Source: JANXQG01 sp037147235
Lineage (GTDB): Bacteria > Planctomycetota > Planctomycetia > Pirellulales > Thermoguttaceae
Direction of reading: 5' to 3'
Length of the DNA stretch: 5,852 bases
Assembly: GCA_037147235.1 (NCBI GenBank)
Contig: JBAWVO010000368.1
Coordinates: 1-5,852 of the forward strand
This document shows, piece after piece, positions 1-4,932 of this stretch (positions are counted from its first letter, which is position 1; every line of letters starts with the position of its first letter). The translations under genes were made by a program, and so were the position numbers. The notes beneath the pieces are model-generated. The model had not been told where the DNA came from. It saw only the letters and a program-made list of their open reading frames with translations, and did no database searches.

Positions 1-15
1 AATACTCGCGTTCAT
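1..15 (-). CDS. Possible start of a gene running off the left edge (5 codons)
   Basis: On the minus strand an ATG at 15-13 begins the codons M-N-A-S-I and stays open to the window edge. An AAGGGA Shine-Dalgarno-like element (24-29) lies 8 nt upstream, which is good spacing. A competing ATG at 23-21 is followed by a stop after three codons, so it is not a useful start. The product cannot be judged from five residues. The call rests only on the ribosome binding site and the start codon. Confidence 0.3.
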
Positions 16-73
16 GTTCTCATTCCCTTCAAAAAAGTGTTCTTGAACTCCGGGGCGTTGTTGCCTCCGTAGT

Positions 74-104
74 ACTAAACCGGATTTGGACGGTTATCGG
101 ACAC
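74..104. repeat. Copy 1 of a 31-bp interspersed motif (second copy at 1438-1468)
   Basis: The pattern ACTAAACCGG, 12 variable bases, ATCGGACAC occurs here and again at 1438-1468 with identical spacing. The outer 10 and 9 bases are identical and the central 12 differ. Both copies have the same orientation and both lie at the decayed 3' end of a minus-strand gene. It may be the edge of a dispersed repeat or mobile element. Two copies in one window do not settle this. Confidence 0.45.
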
Positions 105-569
105 GATATTGGAAATCCCCCCCGCCAAGCTGGCGAAACTCTTGTAGGTCAGGCTTTCCAGCCTGACATTGAACCGGAAAAGGTCAGGCTCGGGCACCCT
201 GTGCGGCTCTCTTCGACGAAACGCGGAATCATCTGCGGCTGGTGCTGGCCGTCGCAATCGATCGTCACCAGCACGTCGTATTTTCCGCGAAGGGCGAAGG
301 CAAACGCCGAGCACCGCCCCGTAGCCGAGGTTCCGCGAGTGCCGCATGATGTGGACATCGTAGCGCCTCGCCAGCACGTCCGAAGTACCGTCGGTCGATC
401 CGTCATCGACCATTAGAACCTCCTGTCGATAGTTGAGCGCGCCATCGACGCCCGCTGGACGCATCGAACTTCGTATGACTTCGTTGCCTCCATCGCCGCT
501 TCGATTGCTACTGGGCAAGCGACCCTTCCCGGGCAGGACTTTCACCCGCTGAAGCGCACACGCATTCAC
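75..569 (-). pseudogene. Broken family 2 glycosyltransferase (dolichol-phosphate mannosyltransferase-like) fragment
   Basis: Two overlapping minus-strand frames together spell the core of a GT-A-fold family 2 glycosyltransferase. Such enzymes transfer a sugar from a nucleotide donor, often to a lipid carrier. One frame carries EVLMVDDGSTDGT (nucleotide-binding signature, about 384-419) and RHSRNLGYGAVL (about 309-344). The other frame then continues with AFAFALRGKYDVLVTIDCDGQHQPQMI, broken here as AFAFALRGKYDVLVT then IDCDGQHQPQMI (about 227-307), which contains the DxD-like metal site. The join near 300-310 therefore needs a frameshift or a small deletion. Upstream of the VDDGS motif the expected hydrophobic VVIPxxNE strand is missing. 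Downstream, homology stops near 200, where short palindromic repeats begin, and the frame ends at 75. The enzyme is far shorter than the usual 230 residues or more. The family call is fairly sure for the core, and the gene is very unlikely to be functional. Confidence 0.75.
146..190. repeat. Palindromic repeat with an adjacent half copy (REP-like)
   Basis: Positions 148-155 (GTCAGGCT) and 160-167 (AGCCTGAC) form a perfect 8-bp inverted repeat around a TTCC loop. The 10-mer AGGTCAGGCT at 146-155 recurs exactly at 181-190, where the second arm is replaced by CGGGCACCCTG. A weaker 5-bp hairpin (CGCCA/TGGCG, 123-135) lies next to it. Palindromes of the GTCAGGCT-TTCC-AGCCTGAC type recur in planctomycete genomes to my recollection; that was not checked here. 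The cluster sits exactly where glycosyltransferase homology ends, so repeat insertion or recombination may have broken that gene. Confidence 0.6.
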
Positions 570-576
570 GGAGCAC

Positions 577-620
577 GGTCAGATCGGAACTTCACACTTT
601 CAAAATGTGAAGTTCTGACC
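577..620. repeat. Long imperfect hairpin between genes, REP-like or terminator
   Basis: The arms GAACTTCACA (587-596) and TGTGAAGTTC (606-615) are perfectly complementary over 10 bp with a 9-nt loop. Beyond a 5-nt bulge (582-586) the pairing resumes, GGTCA (577-581) with TGACC (616-620). The element starts 25 bp beyond the stop codon of the secreted-protein gene at 645-1235, a normal place for a terminator or RNA-stabilising hairpin on the minus strand. No U-tract follows on that strand, so an ordinary intrinsic terminator is doubtful. A mobile REP-type palindrome is the alternative. Confidence 0.6.
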
Positions 621-644
621 CCGACGCCCGGCCCGCGACGGCGG

Positions 645-1235
645 TCATGAGTAAAGTCGTACGCCGCCGGAGATGTTCCCGAAGGTGTAGTGCTTACCCG
701 CGCCGAACGCGGGCGTGGGTGCCACTAGGTAGAAGCCGGGCGGAAACGTGATGTTGGTCCCCGTCAGTCTGTACTGCTGCTCTTGATAGCCCGACGCGAA
801 ACTCTTGTCATAGGAAATCGTCGCCGTCTGGTTCGGGGTTTGGATGTAGTGGGTGCGGGTGGAGTGGGGCACGAGCGTGAACTTCGTCCAGCTGCCGTTT
901 CCCCACTTGATCGAGTAGGCCACCGTAGCCGTAGAATTGTTGACGACCGAGAACGCCGTGTACTGCCAACCCGCGGACGCGGTATGCAAGGCAACGCCTG
1001 CGCTGACACTGGCGCGGGTGACCGAAGCTGAAGAGGCGGCCGCAAGCGGGGCGGCCGTCGCGGTAAGGGCGGCCGTCGGGACGACCAAGTTATTCGGCGA
1101 TGGCAACCTCGCCAGGGCAGCGACGGGGCTGGCACTCATCACCGTCCGCGATTCAAGTGCCTCGAACCCGCAGAGCCGCCGGCTTCGCGTCCGAGAATTG
1201 GTGCGGGGGAACGTCTTTTTTGATTTCGAGAACAT
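645..1235 (-). CDS. Small secreted or surface protein with planctomycete LEPR/LEDR-like N-terminus
   Basis: A complete 196-residue protein. Residues 1-23 are strongly basic (K/R-rich) and lead into FEALESRTVMSA at 24-35. This resembles the N-terminal LEPR-XLL / LEDR-type motif of exported planctomycete proteins, thought to act as an export or surface-sorting tag. Residues 36-82 are low-complexity Ala/Ser/Thr/Pro, a likely linker. Residues 84-196 look like a compact beta-rich domain with aromatic-rich strands (SVVNNSTATVAYSIKWGNG at 96-114) and closing motifs HYTF and GGVRLY. I recall similar small domains in other planctomycete exported proteins but no assigned function. The start is well supported: AAGGAG lies 6 nt before the ATG. 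A hairpin at 577-620 follows the stop. The gene is co-oriented with the upstream remnant at 1387-1758 but 151 bp away, so it probably has its own promoter. Function is unknown. Confidence 0.8.
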   Translation of the reverse strand: MFSKSKKTFPRTNSRTRSRRLCGFEALESRTVMSASPVAALARLPSPNNLVVPTAALTATAAPLAAASSASVTRASVSAGVALHTASAGWQYTAFSVVNNSTATVAYSIKWGNGSWTKFTLVPHSTRTHYIQTPNQTATISYDKSFASGYQEQQYRLTGTNITFPPGFYLVAPTPAFGAGKHYTFGNISGGVRLYS

Positions 1236-1241
1236 GATTCA

Positions 1242-1247
1242 CTCCTT
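1242..1247 (-). promoter_or_regulatory. Ribosome binding site AAGGAG for the 645-1235 gene
   Basis: The minus strand reads AAGGAG here, followed by a 6-nt spacer and the ATG at 1235-1233. It is a near-perfect Shine-Dalgarno sequence and fixes the start of the secreted protein. Confidence 0.75.
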
Positions 1248-1386
1248 CATCTCTTCAGGTTTGTGTGTTGAATGGCCTCTATCCCATATACATGGCCAAA
1301 TGTGCGAATGACCCGTCATGGAGATCACGAAAAATCCAGGCGGGGTGAGGAAGGCCGGGTAATCCGGAACCTTTTGGTGCCCCCAT

Positions 1387-1758
1387 TTATAGGAGCTGGT
1401 GGCCTTTGCGGTCTCCAGCACATTTAACCGTCCCAAGACTAAACCGGAAACGCGACCGGATCGGACACATTCCGAGAATCAAGAAGTGGCTGGGGGAGCG
1501 TGAGTACGGTTCGGCCTCCGAACAGATACCAGGGCGACCATCCACGGCGGTATTGGTGCGATGCATTTGAGTCCATCCTCGGCAAGTCATTTCATCTTCT
1601 GCTCGCGTCTGGCCAAGTGCATAGTGCTGCCCAGGCTCCTTGTCCAGCCGGTTGAATTCCGCCGCGCCGTCGGCACGCACGACTCCCGGCAGACACAATG
1701 GCACGGCCAGCACAATCAAGCCTGTTTGAATGGTACGTCCTTGGAGTCGACCGAACAT
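1387..1758 (-). pseudogene. Signal-peptide protein of unknown function, probably truncated or decayed
   Basis: This 123-residue frame begins with a textbook Sec signal peptide. It has basic residues R4 and R8, a hydrophobic core at 12-25 (TGLIVLAVPLCLPG), and a probable cleavage site VRA|D after residue 29. GGAG lies 8 nt before the ATG. The first 70 or so residues read like a coding sequence (hydrophilic DGAAEFNRLDKEPGQHYALGQ follows the cleavage site). After about residue 75 the text becomes Cys/Arg/Ser-rich without protein-like pattern, and the 31-bp interspersed motif at 1438-1468 lies inside it. I read this as a real gene start whose 3' part was lost or replaced. A genuine short secreted protein cannot be excluded. 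It lies 152 bp downstream of the WD40 gene on the same strand and may be co-transcribed with it. No function can be assigned. Confidence 0.45.
1438..1468. repeat. Copy 2 of the 31-bp interspersed motif
   Basis: It has the same ACTAAACCGG-N12-ATCGGACAC pattern as 74-104. A small hairpin TCGGA-CACAT-TCCGA (1461-1475) overlaps its end. It falls inside the apparently decayed 3' part of the signal-peptide gene. Confidence 0.45.
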
Positions 1759-1820
1759 GTTCTGGTCTCCGGTAGAACGGTGTCACCTGGGCGGTTGATA
1801 GCATCAGCTCCGCACTGCAT

Positions 1821-1834
1821 GGGAAGATCTTCCC
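1821..1834. other. Perfect 14-bp palindrome between two minus-strand genes
   Basis: GGGAAGATCTTCCC is a perfect palindrome with no loop. It lies 77 bp downstream of the WD40 stop and about 62 bp upstream of the signal-peptide ATG. An uninterrupted dyad like this could be a dimeric regulator site for the 1387-1758 gene. It is not a good hairpin because it has no loop. This is only a candidate. Confidence 0.3.
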
Positions 1835-1910
1835 GCCCCGGCGAAAGCGGTCTTCTCCAAGGAGGCACCTCGACGAGTCCGGTGGTAGTCTATGCCTACG
1901 TTTCTGGCGG

Positions 1911-3818
1911 TCAATCCCCAACTCTATGCACTCGCCAGAGGCCAACGATGCGTCGGGCATCCTCGAAAAGCTCTTGGATTTCCCCCTCAGTTGGAACTGT
2001 GTCACCAAAAAGAAAATTTGCGAATGACCAGGGTCGGTGGTAGTAGAATAGGAGATGGCCTCCTGCCGACGAGACGAACCAACCCGGATTATTGGTGAAG
2101 AATTCCATGATTGGAACGGAGAATGCGGAGCGAATCGCCGGCTCGTCCGCTCCCTGGAGATCGTATATGCGGTTAAACTCTTGACCCGTAGCGGTGTCGG
2201 ACAGATCGATCTGAACGGCGCCTAGCCCTTCCCAAAATCGATCCGCAATTCCCCGCGGCCTGAGCTCAAGCGGGGGTAATCGCACCGGAATGGACGGAAA
2301 CGCAAGCATCAACTCGTACCACAAGGACTCGCCGCCGCGCGGTGTCCGGTAGATATACTGGAAAACCTCAACCTCATGACCATCGGTCACGCCTTGCAGC
2401 ACACATCCTGCCGACAGACTTACTCCCATGTGAAGCATCGGAAGATCGCTGAGATGCGCAAGCATACAAGGATGAATTGCATCAAAATACGAGAGCGCGA
2501 GCCGGGCCGCGGCCGCCTTCATGTGCCTGGCGTACTTTCGCTTGGCAGTGAGTATGCGAAGGAAGAAGTAACCGGTGGGTATGCCGATCACCCCAAAAAT
2601 CAGGACAGACGTCACAATAATTATGGTAATCATATTCCAGAAGACGGCGTCTGGGCGGAAGTGTCCCTGCAATGTCTGTGCGACGCGGCCACTGGCTGCG
2701 TCGAAGATTTCCACATTCACCGAATCGTGAGCATTAGCTATCCAGCGTCCGTCGGAGGAGACCGCTATCCTTCGTCTGTCGGAGGAGACCGCTATCCTTT
2801 CGAGTGAGTCGCCCATGGTGACGCTGGGCTCCGGAATGCACTGATTGTGGCCGATATCCCAGGAATCGATTTTCTTTTTGTCGGCGTCGATCGATAGGAA
2901 GCGATTCGCATCAGGCAAATAGAACAACGAGGCGGTCATCGGGGCGCGATAGCTCCAGCCATCGAGACGGTCAGGGTGTTGAAGGTCCCGTAATTGCAGC
3001 GTGTCTGAGCTGGCTGCCAGAAAATGGCGACCGTCGGGCACGAAAGCAACCAGGAGTGTACCGTCCAGGTGTCCACGCTTCCCGAGGAGACGGCCTGTGG
3101 ATACCTCCCAAAGCCAGAAAGTGCCGCTTGAACTGGCCATGATCAGACGAGTACCGTCCGGGGAAAAACTGAAGGACCGGATGTGCCCAAACCGATCGGG
3201 GTTTCGCAGTACCGTTTCATCACCAGAGAAAGTCTGCAAGCCTATGAGCCGGACTGCCCCTGCATCATTGCAAGCTAGCCATTTGCTGTCGGGTGAAAAC
3301 GTGAGCGATTGGATGTTACGCGAATTAGTGACCGTGCGGGTTTGGGTCTCGTGGCCGGCGGGCATTGACCAGAGCCGAATCATGGCGTACCCGCGAGAAT
3401 TATAACTCGGAAAAGAACTGTACGTGCCGCAACCCGCGGCAAGCCATTTGCCATCGGGGGAGAAGCAGATTGCTTCTACGCCGGGGAGCGGCGATCGAAG
3501 GCGCAACTGTTCCTGCGCGGTTTCGCGATCCCAGACAATGATTTGTTCGTCCAACCCGCCGGTCGCCACCAGTCCGTTGTCGTTGGCAAAGGTGGCCCTG
3601 AGGACGTAGTTCCAGTGGCCTCGCGTGCCCCTCCATGCCTGCCAGCCTAGCCATCCCGCGACTAGGGGCACGAGCAGGCCGGCAACAGCCAGCACGTGCC
3701 TACCCACACGCGATGGGGCCTTCGGAGGCAAGGCATCTCGGCCGCACAAGGGGCAACTTCCGGCCGGTGCTGCTTGGTCGCCCTTCCATTGGTGGCCTAG
3801 CTCACATGCGTAAGTCAT
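1911..3818 (-). CDS. Two-pass membrane protein: zinc ribbon, WD40 propeller, uncharacterised C-terminal domain
   Basis: A 635-residue protein from the ATG at 3818-3816. This start is preferred over the ATG 15 codons upstream because GGGGAG lies 8 nt before it and the protein then opens directly with its zinc-ribbon motif. Domains in order: residues 1-30, a short ribbon with C5, H9, C22 and C25 (CELGH...CPLC); TM helix 1 at about 42-60; seven WD40-type repeats at about 66-97, 113-150, 168-193, 211-239, 249-279, 292-321 and 338-373, with repeated FSPDGKWLA-like strands and WD-like ends, enough for one closed propeller; TM helix 2 at about 394-420; and a 215-residue C-terminal domain (421-635) with aromatic motifs such as EFFTNNPGW and GHLLFYYHR. 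Basic residues before TM1 and just after TM2 (AKRKYARHMKAAAAR) put both ends in the cytoplasm and the propeller outside. The C-terminal domain loosely recalls uncharacterised DUF3137-like membrane proteins, but I cannot confirm this. Propellers usually bind proteins, so a scaffold or sensor role is plausible. No catalytic motif is visible. A 27-bp in-frame duplication lies in blade seven. Confidence 0.85.
   Translation of the reverse strand: MTYACELGHQWKGDQAAPAGSCPLCGRDALPPKAPSRVGRHVLAVAGLLVPLVAGWLGWQAWRGTRGHWNYVLRATFANDNGLVATGGLDEQIIVWDRETAQEQLRLRSPLPGVEAICFSPDGKWLAAGCGTYSSFPSYNSRGYAMIRLWSMPAGHETQTRTVTNSRNIQSLTFSPDSKWLACNDAGAVRLIGLQTFSGDETVLRNPDRFGHIRSFSFSPDGTRLIMASSSGTFWLWEVSTGRLLGKRGHLDGTLLVAFVPDGRHFLAASSDTLQLRDLQHPDRLDGWSYRAPMTASLFYLPDANRFLSIDADKKKIDSWDIGHNQCIPEPSVTMGDSLERIAVSSDRRRIAVSSDGRWIANAHDSVNVEIFDAASGRVAQTLQGHFRPDAVFWNMITIIIVTSVLIFGVIGIPTGYFFLRILTAKRKYARHMKAAAARLALSYFDAIHPCMLAHLSDLPMLHMGVSLSAGCVLQGVTDGHEVEVFQYIYRTPRGGESLWYELMLAFPSIPVRLPPLELRPRGIADRFWEGLGAVQIDLSDTATGQEFNRIYDLQGADEPAIRSAFSVPIMEFFTNNPGWFVSSAGGHLLFYYHRPWSFANFLFGDTVPTEGEIQELFEDARRIVGLWRVHRVGD
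2746..2799 (-). repeat. 27-bp in-frame tandem duplication inside the WD40 gene
   Basis: Two adjacent 27-bp units (2746-2772 and 2773-2799) differ by one base (2750 versus 2777). On the minus strand they add nine codons, giving the peptide RIAVSSDRR followed by RIAVSSDGR at residues 341-358. The near identity of the copies points to a recent duplication. It extends the first strand region of the seventh blade without breaking the frame. Confidence 0.85.
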
Positions 3819-4226
3819 CGGTGTTACTCCCCTATTATGGTGGTGGACTCTACGATTACTCATTCAATCAATCCAGCGAAATTGCCGAAGTGCTGGTGCA
3901 GCAACGGCTTGCAACCTTTTTGGATTTTCGGTTTCACGGCGGCTCGGCCATCCGAACGGCTTGAAAACCTCCTTGTGGATGATTCCGCCCCATCGAACAG
4001 GTTGGATTCGAGCGTCCCGTGGCGGAAAAGGACGCGAAAGCATGACTCGCCTCAGCGCAAATACCGTTACCGCCGAAGCCCGCTTCCGTGCCGCTGTGCG
4101 AACTGGCCATCGCTGCGGGCACGGCTGGTCATAGTGTAGCCGTCCACTTTCAGGATTTCCCGGCCCACGTTGTTTGCAGACTTTGGCTGCATTCTATGCA
4201 CTTTGCGGGGCCAGGGGAAGTCCGCC
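3819..4226. other. Divergent intergenic region (408 bp) between WD40 gene and orphan gene
   Basis: No convincing gene is seen. It must hold the minus-strand promoter of the WD40 gene and the plus-strand promoter of the 4227 gene. A loose plus-strand candidate for the latter is TTTGCA...TATGCA around 4170-4200, with a spacer near 16 nt, which is weak. A 30-codon plus-strand frame (4042-4134) starts MTRLSANTVTAEARF behind an AAGGA element. A 25-codon minus-strand GTG frame (starting near 3945, peptide VKPKIQKGCKPLLHQHF...) is also present. Both are too short and unsupported to call. They may be remnants of older genes. Confidence 0.5.
3827..3832 (-). promoter_or_regulatory. Ribosome binding site GGGGAG that decides the WD40 gene start
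   Basis: GGGGAG on the minus strand is followed by an 8-nt spacer and the ATG at 3818-3816. The longer alternative start at 3863 would place this element inside the coding sequence and has no comparable site in front of it. Confidence 0.65.
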
Positions 4227-4568
4227 ATGTCCGCTGTCGGCAACACGCCATGTCCGCAACCATGTCCGGATCAGAGCGATATTCGCAAGCTGACGAAAGC
4301 GTGCGGCAACGCGAAGCTTGTCCTGGTCCACGCGGAGAAACTCCGGACGGCGGTGTCGTGGGCGGACGAGATGGCCTCCTTGGCCGATAAGGAAGCGAAT
4401 TCGCGGCCCGCCATCTTCTCCGTCTCTAACCCCGGCAATGGCGAGGACGATCCGGGCGTTGCCTTGACTCTCCGGGCGAATCCCGCCGAACTGTCTGCCG
4501 TGGCGAGATGGTTCTCGCTGGGCCAGATCCCCACCCTGCCGAACTGGCGGGCCATCGGCGGTGACTAA
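4227..4568 (+). CDS. Orphan 113-residue protein of unknown function
   Basis: The frame opens at 4170, but the ATG at 4227 is the better start because AGGGGA (4213-4218) precedes it by 8 nt. It gives a soluble-looking protein of 113 residues: a Pro/Cys-containing N-terminus (TPCPQPCPDQSD, residues 7-18), a helical middle (DIRKLTKACGNAKLVLVHAEK and following, about 18-55, quoted here only in part), and a C-terminal region with VALTLRANPAELSAVARWF, which looks like strand-turn-helix. There is no signal peptide or membrane segment. The pair of CP dipeptides (C9 and C13) could bind metal or form a disulphide, but there is no matching second pair. The protein ends in LPNWRAIGGD. Neighbours are divergent (WD40 gene) or 364 bp away (transposase), so context gives no function. 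I do not recognise the family. The frame reads as coding, with acceptable codon use and a good ribosome binding site. Confidence 0.6.
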   Translation: MSAVGNTPCPQPCPDQSDIRKLTKACGNAKLVLVHAEKLRTAVSWADEMASLADKEANSRPAIFSVSNPGNGEDDPGVALTLRANPAELSAVARWFSLGQIPTLPNWRAIGGD

Positions 4569-4817
4569 CTTAGTTTAACGAGATACTTGTGGCAGCCGGC
4601 GGCAATTGACACCCTCGTCCTGAATGGCGATCCTGCGAAAAACCTGCCTTCTGCGTGAAAGCCCCCCTATTGGAGTTTCGGCCGGCATAGTCGAAAAAAA
4701 GTAACAGTTTAGTTTCCGAACCGTGGCCTTGCTCGTACCTCGCCTACTGCTAGCAATGCTTGCATTCGCTAAGGGTCGTGATCCGCCAACAACCTGACTT
4801 TCGTAGAAAGCTAGCAC

Positions 4818-4840
4818 TGACAGCATTGACAGCATTGACA
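4818..4840 (+). repeat. 9-bp tandem repeat TGACAGCAT, about 2.6 copies
   Basis: Two full units (4818-4826 and 4827-4835) and a partial third (TGACA, 4836-4840) are identical. Because each unit ends in T, the array creates two TTGACA boxes 9 bp apart (4826-4831 and 4835-4840) on the strand that reads into the transposase. Confidence 0.7.
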
Positions 4841-4864
4841 AGGATCGAGGTCGGAAACTGCTAT
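4835..4864 (+). promoter_or_regulatory. Candidate promoter for the transposase gene
   Basis: A consensus -35 box TTGACA (4835-4840) is followed after 18 nt by TGCTAT (4859-4864), a poor -10 match (3 of 6 bases). It points toward the transposase ATG, 68 bp downstream. The -35 box is perfect by sigma-70 rules, but planctomycete promoters are poorly known and the -10 is weak, so this is tentative. Confidence 0.3.
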
Positions 4865-4932
4865 TGACCATCTTCGCTGAGGAAGTAAATTGAGTGCATT
4901 GTTGATCGGATCCTCCTACGAGACGCTCGGCA

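Larger units (their letters stand above)
4569..4932. other. Intergenic region (364 bp) upstream of the transposase, probable IS left-end territory
   Basis: No convincing gene is seen. A 98-codon minus-strand frame (4575-4871) has no ribosome binding site, and its N-terminal LSMLSMLS simply reflects the 9-bp tandem repeat. The stretch holds a short hairpin (CTTTC-GTA-GAAAG, 4798-4810), the tandem repeat at 4818-4840 and a promoter candidate. If the transposase belongs to an intact IS, its left inverted repeat should lie here. I could not identify it without the right end to compare. Confidence 0.5.

Noticed and set aside
1239..1436. 65-codon minus-strand frame before the secreted-protein gene
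   Set aside because: Its composition is not protein-like, it overlaps the 3' end of the neighbour, and it has no domain or signal.
1561..2043. 160-codon plus-strand frame
   Set aside because: It overlaps the signal-peptide gene and the end of the WD40 gene antisense, without a domain pattern or ribosome binding site.
2376..2807. 143-codon plus-strand frame
   Set aside because: It lies fully inside the WD40 gene on the opposite strand. Its YPSSVGGDRYP repeat is the mirror of the 27-bp duplication, so it is a shadow.
3819..3863. Longer start for the WD40 protein at 3863, adding MSNRRVHHHNRGVTP
   Set aside because: GGGGAG at 3827-3832 with 8-nt spacing favours 3818, and the zinc-ribbon protein sensibly begins at MTYACELGH.
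4042..4134. 30-codon plus-strand frame MTRLSANTVTAEARF...
   Set aside because: It has a reasonable AAGGA element, but it is too short to judge and has no recognised family.
4575..4871. 98-codon minus-strand frame
   Set aside because: It has no ribosome binding site, its LSMLSMLS start comes from the 9-bp tandem repeat, and no protein-like domain pattern is seen.
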